From an uncultured Gemmataceae bacterium (GTDB lineage Bacteria > Planctomycetota > Planctomycetia > Gemmatales > Gemmataceae), in assembly GCA_937923405.1 (NCBI GenBank), contig CALDUY010000018.1:62001-126000 (forward strand): 64,000 nucleotides of DNA, read 5' to 3'. The notes beneath the pieces were generated by a model that saw only the letters and a program-made list of their open reading frames with translations, did no database searches and was not told the origin of the DNA. Shown here in pieces: positions 56,733 to 64,000 of this stretch. The translations under genes and the position numbers were made by a program. Within the stretch, counting starts at the first letter, position 1. Every line of letters starts with the position of its first letter.

Positions 56733-56939
56733 ATGAATGGTATTCCACTGTTTGAACAAGGAGATGCAAGAGACGCCCTCAAACGGCGATGTCGTGAGGC
56801 CAAGATCTCGATCAAGCTACTTGAAGATCTAGTAAAAGCCGAAATCGAGCAAATCGGTAAGCTACGGAAGCGCGGCCTTCGAGACCGGTTTGACGCACTT
56901 TTGGATCCCAACGCTGATTCTTTAGAGCAAGCAGATTAA
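56733..56939 (+). CDS. Small Dnd-cassette protein
   Basis: The 68-residue product (MNGIPLFEQGDARDALKRRC...) is helical and charged, with no membrane segment. It lies two bases after the dndC stop and two bases before the dndD start, so it is part of that operon. Small proteins between dndC and dndD are known as DNA-modification-system-associated small proteins; the sequence fits that description in size, charge and position. Its frame is intact, unlike its neighbours. Confidence 0.7.
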   Translation: MNGIPLFEQGDARDALKRRCREAKISIKLLEDLVKAEIEQIGKLRKRGLRDRFDALLDPNADSLEQAD

Positions 56940-56941
56940 TC

Positions 56942-59017
56942 ATGTTTATTCGCTCGATTCAACTCCGTGATTGGAAGGCTTACGCCAGTGGCCAATTTGA
57001 TTTTCCCGTTCCGACGAAGCACAAAAATGTTGTCCTAATCGGGGCGAAAAATGGCTATGGCAAAACCAGCCTCCTTGAAGCAATTATCTTAGGACTATAC
57101 GGGCGAGATGGCATGCACGCTCTGGCTCGTGCAGTGTCCTCAACCTCAGACGAAGATAAATCTTACGACGAGTTTATGGAACGTGCGTTACACGCTCAAG
57201 CCCTGAGGCAAGGGCGGACATCGATTTCGATTCAGATTGTACTCGAAGATGCCATAGACCGACTGAAGATCGTCCGCAAGAGGCATTTCACAGGTAGCGG
57301 TAAACACCGCCGCGCGGATCAAGAAGTTACTCTCTTCACTGGCAAGGACGAAGAGCCTGTGAAAGCGCCTGGGCCTCGCCAATCTCGGGAAGATCGCGAC
57401 GACTACTACCGAAGCCAAATCGCTCGGAAATTCCTTCCATTCCACCTCACTGAGTTCTTTTTGTTCGATGGGGAGCGGGTTCAGCAACTGGCCAAGCAGC
57501 AAAAGGCGGACACGGTGAAGGCCGGGGTGGAGGGCATCCTCGGAGTCCAACTTCTCCGCGTCCTCCAGGCCGACCTCCGCGCCTACGCTTAAGACCGCCG
57601 ACGTGGTGTAGAAAATATCGAGGACGAGGCGCTACAGCGAGTCAATAGCCAGATCAACGAGACAGAGACTCGCCTCGAAGCGAGTCGGCAGAGGTTGAAG
57701 GAGTTTGAAGATCAACTAACACCGATTACACGCCGCATTGAGGAATTGACACGCTCTGTGCGGACCATGACTGGAGGTACCTCGGCGAACGTCAAGGAAC
57801 TGCTGGAGCAGCAGCACCGCTATCGTCGGCAACGGGAGCGGATCGAGGAAAGACTCAACCATCTGCTCCGTACTGATCTTGCTCTAGCGTTAGCTGGTAA
57901 ACCTCTGCGGGATCAAGTCTGTGCTACTATTCGATCTGAGATCAAAAGGACGGAGTGGCTTGCTAGCAAGAACCACACGCAGGAAAAATTGGATCACATT
58001 CTTGGCGGATTGGAAGCTAAGGAGCCGCCCATCAGCCCCGAACTCACGGAACATCAGCTTGTAGTGTTGCGGCAGCGGATCAGCAACGTGTGGGAGGCAC
58101 TCTGGCATCCACCACCTGCCGACTGTGCTACTGAGGAACGTCACACTTACCTGACAGAGGGTGAGCGGCGGAAGGTGATCGAGCGGTTAGACAAGATCGA
58201 GCGACTTGGGGTGGCCGAACTTGAACAACTTCTCGCTGACCACGACGATGCTACGATTCAAGACAACCGATTAGGACACCAGATCGCAGCGTTGAGCGGC
58301 GTCGAGGACCGCATTCGCGAAGACATGAACGAGTTGGAGCGGCTCAACCAGCAGGCGGGGCACCTCCGCGTCCTCCAGGGTGACCTGACTCGCCAAGTGC
58401 AGGCTGACACTGCGGAACTGAGCCGACTTCGGGCCGAGGCCGGGCGGATGGTTGCCCGCCATGATAGCGCCCAGCCGAGTCTTGCCCGAGCAGCCAAAGG
58501 CGAGAACATCGCGGCACTGATCGAGGAGGCCATTGAAGACCTCTACCCGAAGTACGTTTCTCGGCTCGGCGACGAGATGACCACGATCTACAAGCAATTA
58601 GCCCACAAGACCCTCGTCAAGAAGATCCAGATCGCCAGAGACTGCAGCGTGAAGTTGCTTGGCGACAAGGGGCACAACATCCGGTCGATGGATTCATCCG
58701 CTGGAGAAGATCAGATCTTCGCCTTGGCTTTGATCGCTGCGATTGCCAAAGTTTCGGGCATCAAAGTTCCAATTGTGATGGACACTCCTCTAGCCCGGCT
58801 CGATCCCGATCACCGAAGTAATGTATTGAAATACTTTGCTGCTCATGCCGGGGAACAAGTGATCTTCCTGTCCCAGCCGGACGAGGTTCACGGTTCGTAC
58901 CTGAAAGTAATCAGGGACCGAGTTTGCAAAGCCTACCACATTGAGTTCGAGGAGCTGGAAGACGGGGTCGGCAAAGCTCATGTTCGCTCTGGCTATTTCC
59001 CCCATGAGGAGGTGTGA
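56942..59017 (+). pseudogene. dndD: dndD, SMC-like ATPase of DNA phosphorothioation, in-frame stop
   Basis: DndD is an SMC/RecN-like ATPase needed for sulfur modification of DNA. Residues 34-42 form Walker A (GAKNGYGKT), the DGERVQQLAKQQKADTVK region and GVEGILGVQLLR follow, then a long coiled-coil, and at the C-terminus SSAGEDQIFALALI (ABC signature) and PIVMDTPLARLDPDHR (Walker B and D-loop). A TAA at 57590-57592, about codon 217, interrupts the frame just after LRAYA, but the same frame then continues with DRRRGVENIEDEAL and runs open to 59017. A single base change from AAA would restore it, so it is a nonsense mutation rather than a frameshift. Confidence 0.88.
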
Positions 59018-59019
59018 AC

Positions 59020-60583
59020 ATGGCTGGTCCCGTCGCCAACCTCCGTTCGCTCGACTCTGCAAACTTCCGAACTTCCAAGCGTTGCGGACGCGATCAACGA
59101 TCGACTTAAGGCCAAGCTTGGTCTCCAGCACCGCTACGAACCCGCCCGGTTGGCTATCGCACACTCGCTGGCCCTAACCGAGCCGGCTCCACCATTGATG
59201 GGTGATGATGCCGAGGACTGGGGTAAAGTCATCATGGGCCGCAACTTGTTCGGTGACGATGACATGCCCGTTTGGATTGCGATGATCGTAGAGAAGGCAG
59301 GACTACTAAACCCCACTGTGGAGGAGATCCAAGAGCAAGTTCGTCGTCATTGGCATCGTGGCATCCTTTTGCTTCAAGCGGAATGGGAAAGTTGTGAAGC
59401 AAAGAATGCAGAGGGGGTGTACGAGCAGTTCATCCTCTTCCTGGCACAGCGTGCGGGGTTGCCGACCCACGGCCATGGCGGGACCACTGCGAACGATGAC
59501 TGGCTGAAACCTTTGGGCAGTCACTCTGCAATGCCCGTGCTTCTGCGGTTGGGTGACCCTGGCACGGACGAACGGACGGGGCAACCAGCCACTTGGCTGT
59601 TGAACGGGAAGGGGTCACCGCATGCCGCGTTGATGGGCAGCACTGGCTCTGGTAAGACTCGGCTAGCTCGAAACCTACTTAGCCAAATTCGCGCCCAAAC
59701 CAAAGTCCCCTGCTTGATCTTTGACTTCAAAGGCGATCTTTCGGGAAATTCAGCTTTCGTCAGCGAAGTCGGTGCGAGGGTTGTGGCTTCGCCGTCTGAT
59801 CCCGTACCTCTCGATGTATTGCACATTTCAGAAGTCGGACAAGCTGCCGGAGCTGCTGTGCGTTTCCGTGATTCCTTTATCCGAATTCCGAAAAGTCGTC
59901 CTGGTGCGGTTCAAGCTGATGAACTCCGTGATGCTGCGAGATTGGTGTTTGAACGCTATCGGCCCGGTGAACCGATTCGACTGGAAGCCATTCGTGAGGA
60001 ATTGAATGCTCTATACGCCGACCGACCGGCCAAGAGTCGAGGCAACGTTTTAACCGCTACCTTCAATGAACTGACTCAGTGGCAGTTATTTGACCCGCGA
60101 TTGCCGCCCGAAGATTTCTTTCGCCAGAGTTGGATGATCGACGTTCACGGGGCTGAGGAGTCCGCCCAGCGTCTGATTGTGTTTTTGATCCTCGATGCTC
60201 TCTACGCCTACTTCAAGGCGCTACCGGACTCGGCGATGGATGAGCAGGGGCATCGGGCATTGCGACTAGTGCTAGTGGTAGATGAGGCTCGTCGTGTGTT
60301 GAGCTACGGTCAACCCTCTCTTATCAGTTTAGTACGTGAAAGTCGGTCTAAGGGAATGTCGATCTTCCTCATTTCGCAGTCGCCGGAGGATTATGACACC
60401 CCCGAAGAGGACTTCCTCGACCAGATCGGTCTGAGCGTGTGTTTTCGCTCGAACGGAACCTCCTCCCGAGTATTGAAAGCATGCCTTGGACAGAGTGTTG
60501 ACCTCGCGGGGTTACCAGACGGGGTTGCAGTAACCCGTTTGCCCGGTCAGTCTGGTATCTCTCGCATCCAAGCCTGGAAATAG
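59020..60583 (+). pseudogene. DndE-like/HerA-type ATPase fusion, frameshifted near the start
   Basis: The ATG at 59020, with GAGGAGGTG just upstream and two bases after dndD, opens MAGPVANLRSLDSANFRTS but stops at 59107. One base out of phase the protein resumes (VADAINDRLKAKLGLQHRYE) and runs to 60583. The first 120 residues or so resemble DndE (KLGLQHRYEPARLAIAHSLA, MGRNLFGDDD), and the rest is a HerA/FtsK-like ATPase with Walker A MGSTGSGKTRLARN, the FDFKGDLSG segment and Walker B LRLVLVVDEARR plus SQSPEDYD. An extra base between 59062 and 59085 explains the shift. Such ATPases serve the DNA-translocating arm of Dnd systems. Confidence 0.82.
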
Positions 60584-60748
60584 GGAGCCTCCTCCTCTCC
60601 GCGTCCAGAAGGCGGTGAGGCGCAAAAAGCGGCGCAGCAGGAGACGGCAGGGAATGGCGAGGAATCGCAAGCGTCGCCGGAAGTTCCTGGGGAATGCGAC
60701 TCTACGCGACTTGTTGCGTGTCGTAACTCATTGCCACATAATAACTTA

Positions 60749-60843
60749 CGGAAGTGTAAGGGAATCGAACCCTCCGGCAGCGTTGTTCACACCGCCCAAC
60801 GGTTTTGAAGACCGTGGCCGACACCAGTCGTGCAAACACTCCC
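60749..60843 (-). tRNA. selC: Selenocysteine tRNA (anticodon TCA)
   Basis: The 95-base minus-strand sequence folds as a tRNA-Sec. It has an 8-bp acceptor stem (GGGAGTGT with ACACTTCC, one G-T pair), a G discriminator, an anticodon stem ACGGT/ACCGT around loop CTTCAAA giving anticodon TCA (plus strand 60806-60808), a long variable arm (GGCGGTGT with ACGCTGCC), and a T arm GAGGG-TTCGATT-CCCTT. Acceptor plus T stem make 13 bp, as in bacterial tRNA-Sec. No CCA is encoded. The 3' end faces the Dnd cassette, 166 bases from its last stop codon. It implies that the genome decodes UGA as selenocysteine. Confidence 0.9.
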
Positions 60844-60920
60844 CGAAGTAGATGGACTATTGTAGAGCCAGCCTTGCTCGGAAGAAGGGCCTTTTTAACG
60901 ATCCACTGGGAGAACTTCGG

Positions 60921-61742
60921 TCAATCCCAAATCGCCGCTTCTTCGCCGTCCAGTCGCAGCGTCAGACACTTGGCACTACCGCCGGATTTGATGAACTCGC
61001 CCAACTCCAGCGAGACCGGACGATAGCCCCAGGAGGCCAGATCGCTGGAGAGTTTGTCGCAACCGGCGTTGATGATCACGGTCTTGTCCACCACGACCGC
61101 GTTGCAACCGAACCGCTGCGCGTCGGACTCGGACACCTCCAACAGCCGTGGAATGTGTGCCTGAAGCACTCGTTGCCCGTAGTGATCGAACGCCCCAGGG
61201 AAGTAGAGCGCCTCTCCGGGAGCCAACGGACAAAAACATGTATCCAGATGGTAAAAGTAGGGATTGATGAGTTCCAGCGGTAGCACCAAGCGCTGAATCG
61301 ACTGGCCGAGCCACTGATGGCCGCGCACGTCGCTCCGGATGCGATAACCGGCAAAGAGGATTTTACCACAGAACAGCGCGTCGCCGGCCCCTTCGAAGTA
61401 CATCCCCTCGGGCAAGGTGTACACCTCGAAACCATGGGTGGCGGCCCAGGCGTCGAAGTGGGGCGTCTCCCGCGCCCGCACCTCGTGCCGAAAACGCGAA
61501 CTGTAGAACCGCTGGTGGAACACTAGACCGGCATTGGCCGTGAACACCAGATCGGGCAGCCCCGGCTGCGGTGTCATCAGCTCGACCTTAACCCCTAGTC
61601 CGACCAGCGTCTCGTACAGTTTCCGCCACTGCTGCTGAGCGCGTTCGGGTGTACTGCCACGATGCTTGCTCATCCACGGGTTGATCTCGTACTCGATGCC
61701 GTAATAGTCCGGACTGCACATCAAGATGCGTGGCGTTCGCAT
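60921..61742 (-). CDS. Arginine dihydrolase/amidinotransferase-like enzyme
   Basis: A 273-residue guanidino-group-modifying enzyme of the amidinotransferase fold. Motifs: PDLVFTANAGLVF (substrate-binding acidic residues), FEGAGDALF, the catalytic His in FYHLDTCFCPL and the catalytic Cys in GGSAKCLTLRL near residue 259. Sequence and size match the N-terminal half of cyanobacterial AgrE/ArgZ, which hydrolyse arginine to ornithine, ammonia and CO2. It lies eleven bases downstream of the LOR/SDH gene, the other half of those enzymes. The ATG at 61742 has GAGGGA eight bases upstream, overlapping the preceding gene's end. Dimethylarginine hydrolase is a less likely alternative. Confidence 0.85.
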   Translation of the reverse strand: MRTPRILMCSPDYYGIEYEINPWMSKHRGSTPERAQQQWRKLYETLVGLGVKVELMTPQPGLPDLVFTANAGLVFHQRFYSSRFRHEVRARETPHFDAWAATHGFEVYTLPEGMYFEGAGDALFCGKILFAGYRIRSDVRGHQWLGQSIQRLVLPLELINPYFYHLDTCFCPLAPGEALYFPGAFDHYGQRVLQAHIPRLLEVSESDAQRFGCNAVVVDKTVIINAGCDKLSSDLASWGYRPVSLELGEFIKSGGSAKCLTLRLDGEEAAIWD

Positions 61743-61753
61743 TGGGGATTCCC

Positions 61754-62992
61754 TCAACTCTTGGCCAGTTCGCTCACCAGGGCACGCAGGAACGGTTCCG
61801 CGTCGGTGACCACACCAACGGTCTGGATACTGCCGCGATCGGTCAGCTTCGTCACCGTGGCTGGATTGATGTCGACGCAGGCCACCTTGACCCAGGCTGG
61901 CAGTAGATTGCCCGTGGCGATGGCGTGCAACATCGTGGCGACCATCAGAGCAAATCCGACTCCGTGGATGTGTTCGCGCATGGTGCGTTGAGCCACTAGC
62001 ACGTCGGTGATGACCTCGGGCAACGGGCCGTCATCGCGGATACTGCCGGCTAACACATAGGGAATGGCGTGCTTGATACATTCGTACATAATGCCGCTCT
62101 TGAGTACGCCGCGTTCGACCGCGGTGCGGATGCCGCCCAGTCGCCGTATTGTGTTGATTGCCCGTAGATGATGCTCGTGCCCTTCCTCCGTGGGCAGGCC
62201 GTGATCAGCAGAGATGCCCAAACTGGTGCCGTATAGACTTAACTCGATGTCGTGGGTCGGCAGGGCGTTGCCGGAGAACAACACGTTGAGATAGCCCATG
62301 CGAATCAGGGCGCAGATGTGTTCGACGCTGCCGGTGTGGACCACGGCGGGACCGAGGACGGCGAGAATCTTCTCGCCGGACTCTCGACAGCGTTTCATGG
62401 CGGCGGCAATCTCACGGACCGTCACGCCTTTAGGCTTCTCGCTGGAAACGGGACTGGCCATGAACTCGAACAGACTATGTCGGGCTTGCGATTCCGAGGG
62501 AAACACCCGTAGCCCCTGCCGTCCAACCACGATGCGATCACCGGCCTTGACCTCGGTCATGGGGATGCAGCGTGCGGAGACGCTCTCGGGATCGACCAGG
62601 ATGCCGCAGTCCATCTCTTGATCTTCCACGTCGATCCATTCCCCGCCGAGACGGACCTGGGTTCGATAGTTGGTCGTGCTATAGAACTGTTCGGGAAAGG
62701 CCCCGTCGAGGTCGGCGGCGACATACTTACAGTCGCTGCTGGAAACCGGAACCGCTCCATGATCGTGAATACCGTCGAGCAGTCGACGAAGTACTTCTGG
62801 AGTCTCGGCGCGTACCTCGATCCGAGCATAGCTGGTGTCGGCCTGGCGCTGGCCTACCTGGATCTCTTTAATGACGTAGCTACCTCCCTGAGTGAGGATT
62901 TCGTCCAACACCTTGGGAAGCAACAGCGAGTCGATGATGTGGCCCTCAATCTCGACTTCTTCGACGAACGCCGACTTCAACGAGCTGCTCAT
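61754..62992 (-). CDS. LOR/SDH-family protein (TIGR00300), ornithine cyclodeaminase-like
   Basis: The 412-residue product starts FVEEVEIEGHIIDSLLLPK and has SYARIEVRAE and DCGILVDPESVSARCIPM in the N-terminal part, then an NAD-binding-like C-terminal part with LAVLGPAVVHTG, NVLFSGNALPTHDIE and GTSLGISADHG. This is the TIGR00300 group, found as the C-terminal half of cyanobacterial AgrE/ArgZ and as separate proteins in archaea, where it is linked to converting ornithine to proline. GGGAG precedes the ATG by eight bases. With the following gene it would form a two-protein route from arginine to ornithine and possibly proline. Confidence 0.87.
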   Translation of the reverse strand: MSSSLKSAFVEEVEIEGHIIDSLLLPKVLDEILTQGGSYVIKEIQVGQRQADTSYARIEVRAETPEVLRRLLDGIHDHGAVPVSSSDCKYVAADLDGAFPEQFYSTTNYRTQVRLGGEWIDVEDQEMDCGILVDPESVSARCIPMTEVKAGDRIVVGRQGLRVFPSESQARHSLFEFMASPVSSEKPKGVTVREIAAAMKRCRESGEKILAVLGPAVVHTGSVEHICALIRMGYLNVLFSGNALPTHDIELSLYGTSLGISADHGLPTEEGHEHHLRAINTIRRLGGIRTAVERGVLKSGIMYECIKHAIPYVLAGSIRDDGPLPEVITDVLVAQRTMREHIHGVGFALMVATMLHAIATGNLLPAWVKVACVDINPATVTKLTDRGSIQTVGVVTDAEPFLRALVSELAKS

Positions 62993-63165
62993 GGAGGATT
63001 CTCCCTGCAGACGAGCTGAAAGCTGTACCTGGCCGTATTGTAGTGAGAAGAGGCCGACTGGGTTTCTGCTGGCGAAATGCTGCGTTTTCGCGTAAGTTAC
63101 ACGCTCCGGCCGTCGTGGCTACCTGAGGAGCAAGGCAAGGCCTGCTCGCTCGCGGGTAGAAAAAT

Positions 63166-63186
63166 TTACTCCCGGTAAGGGAATAA
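63166..63186. promoter_or_regulatory. Imperfect palindrome upstream of the ECF sigma gene
   Basis: TTACTCCC and GGGAATAA (one mismatch) are separated by GGTAA, 41 bases before the sigma-factor start. It could be an operator or part of an autoregulated promoter. This is a pattern match only. Confidence 0.3.
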
Positions 63187-63227
63187 ATCGGTCGTGGCGG
63201 GGTCATGCTGAAAGAGGATGTGCAACG

Positions 63228-63770
63228 ATGGGGACGCCCGGGAAACCGTCCACGGTAGCGCGATTAGTCGAGGAGTACTACGACTCGCTCTACCGCTATG
63301 GGTATCGCCTGACCGGATCGAGTGCCGACGCCGAGGATTTGACGCAGGAAACCTTCATCAAGGCGCAACTCCATCTCTCGCGGCTGCGAGAACCGGATCG
63401 CGTCCGTCCCTGGCTATTCAGCATCCTGCGCAACGCCTATCTCCACCGAGTTCGAGCCGAACGCCGCCAGTCTCACTGTTCCCTCGAAGGAGTCGGCGAC
63501 CTGGCGGAGCCGCTGCCCGAACCGTTGCCAGACATTGATCCGGAGCAACTGCAACTAGCGCTCAATGAGTTACCTGAAGTGTATCGGACGCCGATCATTC
63601 TGTTTTATTTCGAGGGATTCGGGTATCGTGAGATTGCCGAGCAGATGGACCTGCCCATCGGTACCGTGATGTCGCGTTTGGCTCGGGCCAAGGCCCATCT
63701 TCGCGCTCGGCTGATTCCCAGTAGCGAACCAGTCGAGACCGTGTCAAGGAGGGCGATCAATGGATTGTAA
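63228..63770 (+). CDS. ECF-type RNA polymerase sigma factor
   Basis: A 180-residue extracytoplasmic-function sigma factor. Region 2 is visible as LVEEYYDSLYRYGYRLTGS and AEDLTQETFIKAQLHL (core binding and -10 recognition), with RPWLFSILRNAYLHRVRAE, and region 4 as LNELPEVYRTPIILFYFEGF and YREIAEQMDLPIGTVMSRLARA, a helix-turn-helix for the -35 box. The next gene, whose start overlaps its end by 11 bases, encodes a zinc-finger anti-sigma factor, so the pair works as a signal-responsive switch. GAGG is about nine bases before the ATG. The regulon is unknown. Confidence 0.93.
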   Translation: MGTPGKPSTVARLVEEYYDSLYRYGYRLTGSSADAEDLTQETFIKAQLHLSRLREPDRVRPWLFSILRNAYLHRVRAERRQSHCSLEGVGDLAEPLPEPLPDIDPEQLQLALNELPEVYRTPIILFYFEGFGYREIAEQMDLPIGTVMSRLARAKAHLRARLIPSSEPVETVSRRAINGL

Positions 63771-64000
63771 CACCGCCCGCTTGTATCTTCAGTTGGGAGG
63801 CACTGACGCGCCAGAACTGGAAGCGCACCTCGGCACTTGCACCAGCTGCCATCACCTGGCCCAGCAGATGCGCCGCCTCGACGAACATCTGGGGCGGGCC
63901 ATGCGAAATGTTGAGGTGCCGCGCGAACCTAAGCAACAATTGCTGTATCGGCTAGCTGCCGAGGACGGCGATCGTCAACGTCGCTGGATGGCCTACGTCC
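63760..64000 (+). CDS. Zinc-finger anti-sigma factor, partial
   Basis: The frame starts at ATG 63760, with AAGGAGG about eight bases upstream, and runs off the right edge after 80 codons. The N-terminus MDCNTARLYLQLGGTDAPE continues with EAHLGTCTSCHHLAQQM, giving His and Cys (H-x3-C-x2-C) in the pattern of zinc-binding anti-sigma domains. The membrane segment expected further on lies outside the window. Overlap with the sigma gene argues for coupled translation in equal amounts. Confidence 0.85.
   Translation, partial: MDCNTARLYLQLGGTDAPELEAHLGTCTSCHHLAQQMRRLDEHLGRAMRNVEVPREPKQQLLYRLAAEDGDRQRRWMAYV

Noticed and set aside
54548..60749. Direct repeat of the tRNA 3' end as a left attachment site
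   Set aside because: I searched by eye for AGTGTAAGGGAATCGAACC-like sequence left of the cassette and found none; a proper alignment search might still find a degraded copy.
60615..60851. Open frame for a very basic 78-residue protein (RRKKRRSRRRQG...)
   Set aside because: It overlaps the selenocysteine tRNA on the other strand, has no ribosome-binding site, and its composition is a by-product of GC-rich DNA.

Overview
The window looks like a chromosomal segment of a planctomycete, most likely of the Gemmataceae/Isosphaeraceae type. Supporting signs are two DUF1559 pilin-like proteins with the H-X9-DG tail, a Tat-exported squalene-cyclase-repeat protein, a very large PQQ-propeller protein next to a MoxR/DUF58/VWA block, many small secreted proteins of unknown function, and GC-rich coding DNA. 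This is inference from gene content; no rRNA or other phylogenetic marker is present.

Layout. 0-7 kb: the end of a DUF4058 gene, a giant GH57/DUF3536-malto-oligosyltrehalose synthase fusion, and a UDP-galactopyranose mutase. 7-25 kb: a secreted CxxC protein, serA with a class V aminotransferase, FG-GAP and prenyltransferase-repeat proteins, pyruvate dehydrogenase E1 and E2, a cluster with RNase III, an HtrA protease, a GlmU-like enzyme and an MFS transporter. 25-36 kb: a compact minus-strand operon for a cytochrome c oxidase (cytochrome c lipoprotein, coxB, coxA, ctaA, ctaB, coxC, coxD, SCO-DUF420 fusion, two accessory genes). 36-48 kb: a plus-strand block with a small membrane protein, PQQ propeller, MoxR ATPase, DUF58 protein, a 1725-residue double-VWA membrane protein, and a metallo-beta-lactamase-fold hydrolase. 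48-54 kb: two DUF1559 proteins, a tandem pair of VWA proteins and a PabA/TrpG amidotransferase.

54.5-60.8 kb is the accessory part: a less GC-rich stretch with degenerate DNA followed by a DNA phosphorothioation (Dnd) cassette. It contains dndC, a small associated gene, dndD, and a DndE-like/HerA ATPase fusion. Three of the four genes are broken: dndC by two single-base frameshifts, dndD by one in-frame TAA, and the ATPase by one frameshift near its start. The cassette ends directly at the 3' end of a selenocysteine tRNA gene (anticodon TCA) on the minus strand, which fits a genomic island at selC that is now decaying.

60.9-64 kb: an arginine dihydrolase-like enzyme and a LOR/SDH (TIGR00300) protein sit side by side as the two halves of a cyanobacterial-type arginine catabolic enzyme, followed by an ECF sigma factor and the start of its zinc-finger anti-sigma partner.

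Other structures seen by eye are a 170-bp element with 24-bp inverted ends, a palindromic repeat family at three loci, a GC-rich repeat inside the cox operon, a 110-bp foldback, and a nearly identical 102-bp tract shared by the two VWA paralogues.
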